Assembly (NCBI GenBank): GCA_037043235.1
Contig: JAWRVZ010000282.1
Location: 434,001-498,000, forward strand
Length of the DNA: 64,000 bases
Source: Rhodeus uyekii
Taxonomy: Eukaryota > Chordata > Actinopteri > Cypriniformes > Acheilognathidae
Direction of reading: 5' to 3'
The position numbers were made by a program, and so were the translations under genes. Positions within the stretch are counted from its first letter, which is position 1. Every line of letters starts with the position of its first letter. The notes below the pieces were generated by a model that saw only the letters and a list, made by a program, of their open reading frames with translations, searched no databases and was not told where the DNA came from. Shown here one piece after another: positions 29,371-40,852 of the stretch.

Positions 29371-30360
29371 GTGCAATATGGGAGGAAACATGGAGGCAAG
29401 GCAGGTTTCCACAAAAAGTTGGCTTTTTTCCAAAATGAAAAAACAAAACACTAAAAATAACAAAACAAAAATGGTGGAGAACCACGAAACAGGGTGTCAA
29501 CAACCGACCAAGTCAAGGGAAATACAAGAGGGTTTTATACACAACGGAATGACAAACACTTATGACTGAACCACTGAGAATCACATTGAACCACTGAGAC
29601 TAACGTTGTAAGTGATGACAACACAGGTGCAGGTAGGGCATGAGAGGATACACAGAAGGGACCCGGAAGTGAATCAACACATGGACCTGGAAGTGAATCA
29701 ACACATGACACAAATGACAGGACGTGACAAATGCCACACCAGACAGGAATGACCTTACCTTACAATGACCTTACTGACAGGAAGTGACAAAGAAGACAAA
29801 GAAATTTAAAAATGCTGCCTAATACTAATCGTAAATACTCTTGATTTTTATTCACGTTGGCACTAATGATGTCCGACATTAATCGGAGTAATCGTTAATC
29901 GTTAATCGGAGATCACTAAAATTAACATCAAAGAGGTGATTGAACTCACAAGTACGATGTCTTTTCTGTCAACCTGACTATGTTCCTGCATTTATCACAT
30001 GTGAAGTCCTCACTGCTGACAGAAAATGCTAAAGTATACATGCAGGAGGCAGTGCAAGTGACAATAACAGGAGAAGATGACATGACTGAGAGAAAGCGGA
30101 AAAAGAGAGAAAGAAACCGTTGTATACACGGATGGCAGGTTCAATAGGCTTGCACAATAATGCAATAATGCTATCGAGTTGTGATGCCGATTTACTAAGA
30201 GAAACAATGAGAAGTTTTAAGTTCACCATTTAGTAACTGATTTGATTTACAGACACAAACAGCAATAAAGGATTTTGATACAAGAAACATCTGACTGTAC
30301 ATGAATCATTACATATCAGAAATCATTGGTCACTGGTGCTTTTGTTTAGACATTGTAACA
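29371..30360. other. Degenerate repeats, no gene
   Basis: 29390-29760 resembles 35410-35810 (GTTTCCA, A-rich block, then GGAAGTG-type strings) and is probably an LTR-element end in antisense. 29760-30360 is AT-rich with only low-complexity frames. Confidence 0.35.
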
Positions 30361-30790
30361 ATGTTCTTTGTTCAGGGAGGAAGGAGGCGGAAACCGGCAG
30401 ACATTGAACAGACTTTAATCACCAAATAAACATAAATACAAAATTAAAGTAATGGCGGCAGTCCCTCGCGGACGACTACCGCCCACACAAACACAAAGCA
30501 CAACATAAAGTCCAGGCCTGGTCCTCTCTCGTCCTACACTGTCGTCGCTCCTCCTTTTATGTCTCCGCTCCTCCGTGAGGCTGGAGCCGGGATCATGGAG
30601 GACCAGGATGCAGGAGCCAGGGCGGCGCCGGAGAATACGGGAGACAGGATGGTGCAGCCTTCCAAGGCGGCGCCAGAACATACGGGAGCCAGGACAGCGC
30701 AGCCTTTCAAGGTGGGGCCGGGGTGGCACCTCCTTTGTCCCACCCGCCCTCAAGCTGGTGTTATGAGCTCTGGCTATGAGCTATGAGCTC
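30361..30790. repeat. GC-rich LTR-like remnant with short duplicated units
   Basis: Contains a T/A-rich start, then duplicated units with GGAGCCAGG…GCGGCGCC (30615-30700) that keep both strands open for 60-110 codons without known domains. Probably non-autonomous LTR-element sequence like 345-933. Confidence 0.35.
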
Positions 30791-32890
30791 TCGTCCCTTT
30801 CATCGAGTTTGTTTGGTCCGTTTTTATCTCAAAGCGCTACTGAGACACATATAAATACAAAGAACATACATTAGAGCAAATTTAAAAGAGAAATATGCAG
30901 TATATGCATGAAAAAGCAAAACAGAACACATTATAACAATAATCACTTGTATGCAGGTCTAAAAAAATAAGTTTTAAGTGAATATTTAAAAGCACTATAA
31001 GAGTCAGCATGTCTGATCTCCTTGGGAAGAGCATTCCAGAGTTTGGGAGCAAAAGAAGAAAAAAAAGCCTGGTCACCCATAGAACGTAAACACGCTAAAG
31101 GAACAATTAAAAAGCCAGAATCAGAAGAACGAAGATTGCGTCTTGGGGTGTATGCAGTTAAAATTATATATGCATATATAGTTCAAGTTATAAATGCGAC
31201 ACCTGCATACTATATGAGTAACTTAAGTCACTACAACAATGGTTTTCAAACTTTTCCTGGAGCCTCTCAAATTCTGCACATTTTGAATGACACCATTATG
31301 AGATAAATACTTCTCATGTCATGCAGTTTCCTACTAAAGACTTGATAAGTTAATTCAGCTGGGTTAAATAAGGAAGGCATCCAAAATGCGCAGTGAAGAG
31401 GAATCTTTTGAAATCCCTTGTAATGTGTACAAATATGCTTACTTCCCCAATATATAGTGTTTAAAAAACGGTACATCAAATGGGTGGTATTTTTGAATGT
31501 ATAATATTGTAAAACAGTAGGACTTGATTATCATGCCCGATTAACCATGAACTATAGATTTGATCTGCTCCTCATATAAGTGTGTTGCATGGATCTAATG
31601 AACCCACTGGTCTTTGTTCAATGTATTGCATCATATATTGAAAATAATAGTTTTACTGTTCACCTTTTTTGTTCCATAGGGGAAAAAAACATCATACAGT
31701 GATTTAATACAGTGACTCAAATAAAATAATGGGAAATAACTTTGTTTTCAAACAGAAAATGACCTGATGGGCTGAACATTTACTATTAAATGTTAACACT
31801 ATTTGATATTCAGTGAAACCCTGCATGGGATTTTAGGATTAGCACTGTACAGTCCAGATTTCCAGCTCGGACTCAAGATGTGCATTCCAGTTGGTCTCAA
31901 GCTCCCAATGCTGCAGAGCTGACCCATTCTCCTTTTGACATCCAGGCCCAGACCACAGCCCTCTCGGCAGCATGACAGCCATGTAATCACACCCAGACCA
32001 ATTAGACCAAACAGAGCTCTTGCTCAAGCCCACGCCCCAGCATTCTGTTCAATCCTTTGGGCTCTACAGGCAGTATCAGACCCTGCCAGAGCCTTTGAGC
32101 AGCTGCACTGTCCCACCCAGCCAGCGTCTTCCTCCTCCTTCAGCCAGAACATTTTGTGCAGATGTTGGTGTGGGATAAAGACACAACACATAAGCTCTAC
32201 AAAGCAACTCTTTGCTCCAGGTCCTGTACAGCTACACAACCTCGGTTTAATGACAGAAGCACACACTGCTTGTTAGTGGGAAGAAAAGGGTATCTGTCCA
32301 AAATCCAGAAAGAAAGACATCACAAAATTGTCCTGCAAATGCTTCACAGTCTTTTCAGACATATTAATATCTGTAACATTAGTCAATGTATTACAAACAT
32401 GGAGAGATGTAGGGATGATCTAAAACCCAGAAATTGTTTTTTTGCAATTTTGTTTTGCACTTCTGTAAAATGCCTGAAATAAATTCAAGATTCCTTCATG
32501 CTTGTTTTCTTCAAAACAAAATACACCAGTAATACCCATTAACACCAGTAACACCCATACACCCATACTCATTATTTTCTAAGCTTTTACGTCTCTTTAA
32601 AATTCATTCATTCAGTTGCTTTTACAGACTCATTGAGTGAAGCCATGTAAATCTGGTTTGATTATAACTTCAGGTTTATACGTCTGCTGGCTTCAAACTG
32701 CATAAAAGTTGTGTTCATTACTCATACAGTATAATCAAGGTCAAAGTCTGGACAGAGATCGTTAAATGAACAACACAGTTCAACATCCAAACATTCAAAT
32801 CGAAAATGATAATCTTAATAATGCAAAGAACAGGTAAAGAGTGGTCATACACATGAAGTAGAAGAATGGAAAAACACATGGTATGCAGGT
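30791..32890. other. No gene; LINE-like remnant at 30840-31160
   Basis: 30970-31160 contains CTTGGGAAGAGCATTCCAGAG, similar in kind to the segment near 36640-36690 of LINE family A, so it is probably a LINE 3' remnant. The remainder (31160-32890) is unique-looking AT-rich sequence. Frames at 31935-32276 and 32156-32482 show no domain. Confidence 0.4.
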
Positions 32891-32891
32891 G

Positions 32892-33945
32892 AACATCTAG
32901 GTTACTATTGTAACCCTCATTTCCTGAAGGAGGGAACAAAGATGTTATGTCAGAAGTGAACTGACGAATTGAAATCTTATCTAAGAGCTCAATCACCTTC
33001 AAGTGTAAAGTGAATGAGCCAATGCTCATCGGTGTAGAAGATTTGCATTATTGCGATCACACATTCGTCACAAACCAGGGTGATAAATATGCGCCGGAAA
33101 CCAGTGACGGCATCTTAGAGGAGTGCCTGAAGCAAGCCAGGAAGGCGCGATGAGCTGCGGCTAAGGATGCAGCATCTCGTTCCCTTTTCAGGGAACTATG
33201 GTTACATACGTAACCTGAGACTTTCCCTTTCAAGGGAACTTGCACTGCATTAAAGGAGCTAGGAGAACGATATACCAATGGCATCTCAGTGACGAAGGCC
33301 AACGAGTGTCTCGTGTTCCCAGAGCGGAGTTGAGGACGAGCTGATAAAACCTCACAAAAGTGTGCAGGGAGGACCAGCATCACAGACATCAGGGAGAAAC
33401 CTGATAAAAAAAGCCTTTGTGGCAGCCACGCTCCTGGTGGAGTGAGCATGGACCCTCATGCATGGAGGAGACAGGAATCCGGCCGACTCATAAGCAAGAG
33501 AGATAGACTCAACTATCCATCTGCTTAGGTTAGTTTGGATGCTGGGGCCCCCTTAGGGGGCGATACGTCCATAGGTCTACTTACCTATGGACATATGTGT
33601 CCAGTGCTCACACAGGACAGACTTTTTTTTAAACTCCTGGTCCTGGTCACCAAAGTGGGGAGGGCAGAAGGCCGGCAGTACAATGAACCGAGCCACATTA
33701 GCGGGTACCTTAGGTACATAGCCTGGCCTGGGATGGAGGAAAGCCTTAGCCATCCCAGGTGCAAACTCAAGGCAGGAGGGAGCTACAGAAAGCACCTGTA
33801 GGTCCCCGATTCTTTTTAGCAATGTGATGTCTAAAAGGAAAAGAGTCTTTAAAGAAAGAAACTTAAGAGGAACCTCTTCAAGAGGTTTAAAGGGTGCCTG
33901 GGACAGACCCTGGAGGACCAGAGACAAGTCCTTAGTCTGCACTGC
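32892..33945 (-). mobile_element. DIRS remnant: terminal repeat, internal region and recombinase
   Basis: Left tip starts AACATCTAGGTTACTATTGTAACC (AAC at 32892-32894). The internal complementary region is at about 33170-33275. Minus-strand recombinase pieces follow: a C-terminal part near 33290-33440 and the middle of the domain at 33577-33942. No right terminal repeat, gag or RT is present. Confidence 0.82.
33577..33942 (-). pseudogene. DIRS tyrosine recombinase, central segment
   Basis: Encodes the part of the recombinase that is missing in the 11.4-16.1 kb element: LSLKTLFLLDITLLKRIGDLQVLSVAP (the region with the first catalytic Arg in this family, R at KRIGDL), then FAPGMAKAFLHPRPGYVPKVP, ending in frame decay. 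Truncated on both sides. Confidence 0.8.
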
Positions 33946-36012
33946 ACTAATACTAATATATATACTATGAAACTACTAAATGTTTATTTGCACAAAAGGG
34001 CTTTTGTGATATAATTGTATTGAAAACCCCAACTATTTATTTAATGATGTTGCAGGACAATCACATTCCAGATGTCCACATATTTTCAGGGAGAGATGAA
34101 TTTTCAGATACCCCTACTCAGTGATCTGCCTAGTGACCCAATAAATCAGAAAGCAGATTAAATCATTGACAATTGAAACAAATGTGGCTATTTACAGCTT
34201 AGCTAATGAGCCACATGACCCAAGACCTATAAGATGATGCATGATTAGACACAGCTGAAATAAACTCTTGTTATACACACCCAGCATCTTACATTTTTTG
34301 CATTATTTGTGTTTGGAGAATGATATTGATCGATGACCCCTGTTCTTTTAAAAATAATAACATCTCTGAGTCATCTTGCTGCATTGTCAGAAACATTGTT
34401 TTCCGTTCCTCGTGGTCCTGACTAAACCACATCTTTCAGGATGGGATGAGTTGGGAAGGGAGTGTGGTAGTGGGAATACCACATTGCTGGGATTAGGCCG
34501 GGAATGCGAGGAGAGTGGAAAAGAGCCTATTCTGTCTGGTCCACTGCATCTGTGTAGTCACTCCAACACTGAGTCTGGGAGTACAGTAATGGGACAGAAT
34601 GAAGGAAATTATCATAGGCGCATGTAAAACAATGTGTCAGTTGCTAAAACAAAACAAGAGATGCATCAGAAATTAAACCTCTGTAATATTTCAATAGTTC
34701 GACAACAGCTGATAAAAAGTTGAGCAGATGGAGCCTCCTGCTTTCTCAGATATTTCTTCTTAATAAAAAAAGACCCTTGTGTCTCTGTTTCAAAAGATAT
34801 CAAATGTCTGTTCTCAGATTTTCTAAGATGTCAAGGTCTCCAATCAAAAGCCAGATTTCAATTTGAACTTTAAAGAAACTCTCCTCTGACTACGCTGTGA
34901 TTTTTCTCAAAACTTGCTTCACTTGCAGTTTGTGATTGTGTCAAATTTATTTGCAATCTAAGAGTGAAAAGTGTATGAGCTATATACATTTTTTACATTT
35001 ATCTTTGTATTATTAAATCTTATTTTTGTGTTTTGTGTCTTTAGAAATGTTTGGACCTAAAGTGCTTTTCAATGCAATTTTTTTTTTATGCAAAACAAAT
35101 CATGGAAGTTGCAGGGTGTGTAATTTTAAGAATTTCTGCAACAAGTACAATCATTATTGAGTTTCCTTGCAGGTAACTTCATTATGGAGTCACATTTATG
35201 TAATGTGTGTCCTTAGGTAACACTTTATTTCGATAGTCCACTTTAGATATTTTACTAATTATAAGTAATGTTGCACCTACATGTCAGCTAACTCTCATTA
35301 TAGTATTAGTCTGTCTCCTTAATATCTCATAGCTCTTTACCGTGATGCTCCTCAACACAGATTCTACTTACTATAAGTAACTTTGCAACTAAATGTCAAC
35401 TATTTCACATTTGTAACACTTGGGATTTGTGATGCGGAGAGAGACGAGGAGGAACAGGTTTCCAACTGAACTCACTTTGTTTTAACAAACAAAACAAAAT
35501 ACTTGAAATACCAAAGCAAGATGGTACTCTTAGTGCAAAACCTTGGAGTCACTTGGAATAAGGTAAATCGGAACATGGCGCTTGCATCCACACACATGGA
35601 GACAATGTCAACATCTGACAAAGACAAAGGAACACAAGAGGGCTAAATACATGAGGAGATAATGAGGAACACATAGGAAAACACAGAAGGGAACAGGAAG
35701 TGCACGACAGATAGGAAGTAAACGACTGACACAAAAGACAAGAAAGGACAAGACTGACAGGAAGTACATGAAGGACGCGACTGAAGGGTAACATCCTTAG
35801 AGTATTAGAAGACTGGCTGTTTAATTGTGACCTCTTTATTGCGATTTGAACTCAACAGACATTCTTCTGACTATAAATAACTTTACAACTATATGTCAAC
35901 TAACTCTCGTTAGAGTATTATGAACTTTCAGTTTAATGTCTGATAACTCTTTATTGTAATGATCCTCAACAGTCATTCCACTGACTATAACTTTGCAAGT
36001 ACATGTTAACTT
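33946..36012. other. No gene; LTR-like repeat at 35410-35810
   Basis: AT-rich. 35410-35810 is related to 29390-29760. Flanking it, several near-repeats of CTCAACAGACATTC/CTATAAATAAC strings (35330-36005) suggest old local duplications. The short frames at 34376-34627 and 35549-35794 are not recognisable. Confidence 0.4.
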
Positions 36013-38973
36013 AAGTCAAGTCACCTTTACTTATATAGCGCTTTTTACAATACAGATTGTTTCAAAGCAGCTTTACAGTGGTCACATGAAAACATTATAA
36101 ACAAAGTTTGTTTGGCTGAACGGCAGCCTTAAAAGAGCAGGCGAATTAATACAATTGATGAATATTAAGTGCTAAGTTATGGTTATTGATCGATTTGATT
36201 GATTTATAGTTTGATTATTATATTGATAATTCAAGTCTAATATTAAGTCTAATTTGGTCCGATTGGAGATGGGTTCATGATCTACACAGGGGAGGGTTTA
36301 GTAGAGTCATGGTCTCCGCAGACACTTCAGGGCAGTGCTGTGCTCGTGTTCAGGTGCAGGTCCTTCATCTGATCTGGATACGGCCTGGATCCGGCTGACC
36401 ATGATAACCTCGGAATAAACAGAGAATAATATCAGCGTAGATTCCATTCTTCTTCTGATGTATCGAGTACATCAGATGTTATGGGAATGTTCCCGGTGCC
36501 GGCTGACCTAAATTATGCAGCCTAACAATCATTTTACATGATTTGGATTAAAAATGTATGTATAATGTGTTATACGTATGCCAGGTTGAAGAGATGTGTT
36601 TTTAGTCTAGATTTAAACTGACAGAGTGTGTCTGCTTCCCGAACTGTAATAGGAAGACTGTACCAGAGTTTAGGAGCTAAATAGGAAAAAGATCAACTGC
36701 CAGCAGTTGACTTTGATATTCTAGGTATTATAAGCTGGTCAGTATTTTGGGATCGCAATAGACATGAAGGACTATAATGTGTTAAGAGATCACTCAAGTA
36801 CTGTGGAGCTAAACCATTTCATGCTTTGTAAGTCATTAGCAGGATTTTAAAATGTATTTTGTGATTAATAGGAAGCCAGTGCAGGTTTGACAGAACTGGG
36901 CTAATATGCTCATACTTCCTAGTTCTAGTAAGAACTCGAGCTGCTGCATTTTGGACCAGCTGGAATTTGTTTATTAAGCATGCAGGGCAACCACCTAGTA
37001 AAGCATTACAATAATCTAGCCTTGAACTCATGAACGCATAAACTAACTTTTCCGCATTTGTCTTTGAGAGTATATGTCGCAATTTAGACATATTTTTAAG
37101 ATGGAAGAACGATGTTTTACAGATGCTAGAAACATGGCTTTCAAATGAAAGATTGGTATCAAAGAGCACACCCAGGTTTCTAACTGACGACGAAGACTTG
37201 ACAGAACAGCCATCAAGTGTTAGGCAGTAGTCTAGATTATTACGTGCAGAACTTTTTGGTTTACTAATTAGAATCTCAGTTTTTTCAGAATTAAGCAGTA
37301 GATTATTAGTATTACAATTAGTACGTTTCATCAGGATGAGAAGAAATATAGAGCTGAGTATCATCGGCGTAACAGTGAAAGCTAATGCCATGCTTCCTAA
37401 TTAATTGCACCCAAAGGAAGCATGTACAGGGTGAAAAGCAATGGTCCTAGTACTGAACCTTGAGGAACTCCATACTGAACCCGTGATCGATATGACATCT
37501 CCTCATTTACTGCTACAAACTGATAACGGTCAGATAAGTACGATTTGAACCAGGCTATTGCAACTCCACTAATGCCAGCATAGTTTTCAAGTCTATTCAA
37601 GTCTGGTGTTAATGGGTATTTTGTGGTCGATTGTATCAAATGCAGCACTAAGGTCCAGTAACACTAACAGAGAGATACAACCACGATCGGATGATAAAAG
37701 CAAATCATTTGTAACTCTAATGAGAACAGTCTCAGTACTATGATATGGTCTAAATCCTGACTGGAAATCCTTGTAGATGCTGTTTCTTTCTAGAAAGAAA
37801 CATAGTTGTGAAGATATTGCCTTTTCTAGAATTTTTGACAAAAAAGGTAGATTTCATATCGGCCTGTAATTAACTAATTCTGTAGGATCAAGTTGTGGTT
37901 TTTTTAATAAGCGGTTTAATTACGGCTAGTTTAAAGGTTTTTGGTACGTATCCTAATGACAAAGATGAATTAACAATATTAAGAAGAGGATCTATGATTT
38001 CTGGAAGCATCTATTTCAGTAGCTTAGTTGGTATCGGGTCTAGCATACATGTTGTTGATTTTGATGATTTAACGAGTTTAGATAATTCTTCCTCCCCAAT
38101 AGCAATGAAGGAGTGGAGTTTTTCTTCAGGGACACTAAAATTTACTGTATTTTGTGATATTGTAGTAGACGGTTGCATGGTTATAATTTTTTCTCTCTAA
38201 TATTATGAATTTTGCAAGTAAAGAAGTCCATGAAGTCATTACTGCTGTGCTGTTTTAAAGCATCTGGGGTTGAGGCTTTATTTCTTTTTAGTTTAGTCAC
38301 TGTATCAAATAAATACTTAGGGTTGTATTTGTTTTCTTCTAAGAGGGTAGAAAAGTAAGCAGATCTAGCTAATTTTAAGGCCTTTCTGAATGCAATAGAG
38401 CTGTCTTTCCATGAAATGCGAAAAACCTCAAGCTTAGTTTTTTTCCAGCTCCGCTCCATTTTTCTGGCTGCTCTCTTGAGGGCCCGTTTGTGTTCGTTGT
38501 ACCACGGTGTTGGACTATTTTCTTTAATCTTCTTTAAGCGCAACAATGTCTAAAGTGCTGGAAAAGAGCGAGTTAATAGTTTCTGTTGCAACATCAAGTT
38601 CTTCTAGGCTATCTGGGATGTTAAGTAGATTATTAAGTAGATTAAGAAGATTATTTATAAAGCTATCTTTTGTGTTAGGAGTGACAGTTCTACTATATTT
38701 ATGACAGGGAGTTAGTTTTTCGACTTTGGCTAATGGTAATCTACACGCAACTAAGTAATGATCTGAGATGTCATCGCTCTGCTGCAGAATTTGAACAGTA
38801 TCAACATTGATCCCATGCGACAATATTAGATCTAAAGTATGATTACGAGAATGAGTGGGTCCTGATACATGTTGTGTAACTCCAATAGAGTTTAAGATGT
38901 CTCTAAATGCCAATCCCAATGCGTCTTTTTCATTATCTACATGGATATTAAAATCATCGACAATTATGACTTA
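36013..38973 (-). mobile_element. LINE family A, copy 2 (uninterrupted)
   Basis: Minus-strand, 5'-truncated LINE of the jockey/I-type group. The 3' end begins with the AAGTCACCTTTACTTATATAGCG block. Serves as the empty-site reference for copy 1 at 21.3-29.4 kb. No insertions interrupt it. It has many small lesions. Confidence 0.85.
36819..38919 (-). pseudogene. LINE family A ORF2 remnants
   Basis: 38919-38524: end of endonuclease (SDDISDHYLVACRLPLAKV) and linker. 38546-38181: linker (NSPTPWYNEHKRALKRAARKMERSWKK). 37841-37593: RT (KILEKAISSQL, QSGFRPYHSTETVLIRV, LLVLLDLSAAFDTIDH). 37648-37397: RT (AWFKSYLSDRYQFVAV, YGVPQGSVLGPLLFTLYMLPLG). 37391-36819: after the lost YADD segment, the C-terminal region (NSEKTEILI, NLGVLFDTNLSF, SRLDYCNALLGGCP, LVQNAAARVLTRTRKYEHISPVL). 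The active-site YADD is not visible because a deletion falls there. Frameshifts separate all the pieces. Confidence 0.85.
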
Positions 38974-40525
38974 ACTTAATGTAATGTAACTTACTCTTCT
39001 AGAATCTGATATTGAGAATCCTATAATGAGAGTCCAAAGCTACTTATCGTTTGTTGAATGTCTGAAGTGAACCATTGAAATATGTGGAACCTGTCCTAAT
39101 ATGACCTACAGCATATTGCAGCATAACGGTCACTGATGTATTGGGCATTTAAGGGATTAAGAAGAATAATGGTTGCTTACATGGTTCCACATATAAAAAA
39201 CCTGAGGCAGCTTTTGCACATTATTTCATAAACACTTTTGGTTAGTCCAGCAGCAGGTCCTCTTTTAGGCAGTCAGGGCATTCTGCAGACATACAGTATT
39301 GTCTGCTTTACTAACAGCGGACGTTCGCTCTGAAAGACATGAATAGAGAGTCTGCTGCAGTGTAAACAAAAGAGGGCTGCTTCATCCCTCTGCTCTCAAA
39401 TCTGGTCCTACACTGTGGACATACAGGAGGAGCAGGCCAGGGATCCGTGTGGCAGCTTTAAGGATGGGGAATGCACATAGACACGCAAAACCATTACTTT
39501 TGCTCATAGCTAAGCCTAGAGATTTCAATAACCCCCAAAAACATAAACATAAACAGAACAGAACATAAACAGAACATACAACAGAAATACATTGTTACAT
39601 CTTGGCTACACTGGAAGCGAGTGGCACAATGGGACTAAAAACAATACAACTTATTATAAACAGTGATTTTTTTCCTACATTGGATGCTATGCGACATGAG
39701 TGACAAATCAACCACCTAGGTACCACGTAGCAATTAATAATTATAATTCCATTGGATAAAAATAAGTCTTGCCCAGTATTGTTTTGCTGAATATTTTCAA
39801 AACTTTACAGAAATTGAATGCACTTTAATACTGTCTTTAGTTTTTGATTTAAAACCAGCAGCAAGAAATCCTTGAAAACTATTAGTGATTACCTTTACAC
39901 AGCTCAGCTTGGTCTCATTAGTATTGAATTAGATGGCAGATGGGGATGATTATCTATGCATAAACAGTTAAATTACAGTCTTTTGTACAGACACAGAGCT
40001 ATTAAATGGCTTCTGAAAACTTGTAAATTAACACTAAAATATAAGGGATTACTTTTATGATGAGTTATAGTCTTTTTTCTGTAGTCAAACAAAAGTTTTA
40101 ACAATTATTCAAAGATGACAGAATATACTTGTACAAAGGAATCCTTCACAACTAGTTGAATACGGCACCAGAAATCACAGAACAGAAAAACAGTTAGAGT
40201 GTCTAATCAGGTAAATGATGTATTTAAGACATTATTCTCAATAATGAAGTGCACTAAAACGTTAATGGATTCGAAAAAACGTCTCTAAAATAATTTAGGC
40301 TATACGTATAGTATAATGCTTATGTTTTAGATGCTGTGTTCATTTCGGTATGAAAAAGTACCAAAAAGATGAGAACACATTCTACATACAAATACCTATG
40401 ATTATTAATGAGATCGAAGCTAGGGGTCCTATTACACTTTTTAAAAAGTTAATCTTTCTTTAGTGTGTCATGATACTGTTTTGAGCATGACAAAGGTCAG
40501 CAAAGTTACAAAGCCATAAAAGGAT
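38974..40525. other. No gene seen
   Basis: AT-rich unique-looking sequence with no frame above ~60 codons and no recognisable repeat. Confidence 0.6.
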
Positions 40526-40529
40526 ATTA

Positions 40530-40845
40530 ACTCCATCACTTCAACCAAGACAGCCAGGAACCTTGGTGTTGGGATTGATGATCAGTTGAACTTCATAGAC
40601 CACATTGTTAGAACTGCCCAGTCCTGAGATTTGCTTATTCAACATTAGGAAGATCAGGCCTTTTCTGCTGCTGCTTAACTCCTTGTCCAAGCTCTTGTTC
40701 TACCCAGACTGGACTGTTGTAATGCTCTTCTACAGCCTGGACTGTCAAACCTCCACAACTGATCCAGAATGTCACACCTCTCCTTACAAAAATGCACTGG
40801 TTGCCAATTGGCAAGTGCATCAAATTCAAGGCACTGATGTTTGCC
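40530..40845 (+). pseudogene. LINE RT C-terminal remnant
   Basis: Plus-strand sequence encodes, across frameshifts, TARNLGVGIDDQLNF, LLVQALVLPRLDCCNALL and ALVANWQ, the C-terminal region of jockey-type LINE ORF2 (compare SRLDYCNALL in family A). Heavily decayed, and cut by a DIRS terminal repeat at about 40853. Confidence 0.7.
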
Positions 40846-40852
40846 CACAAAA

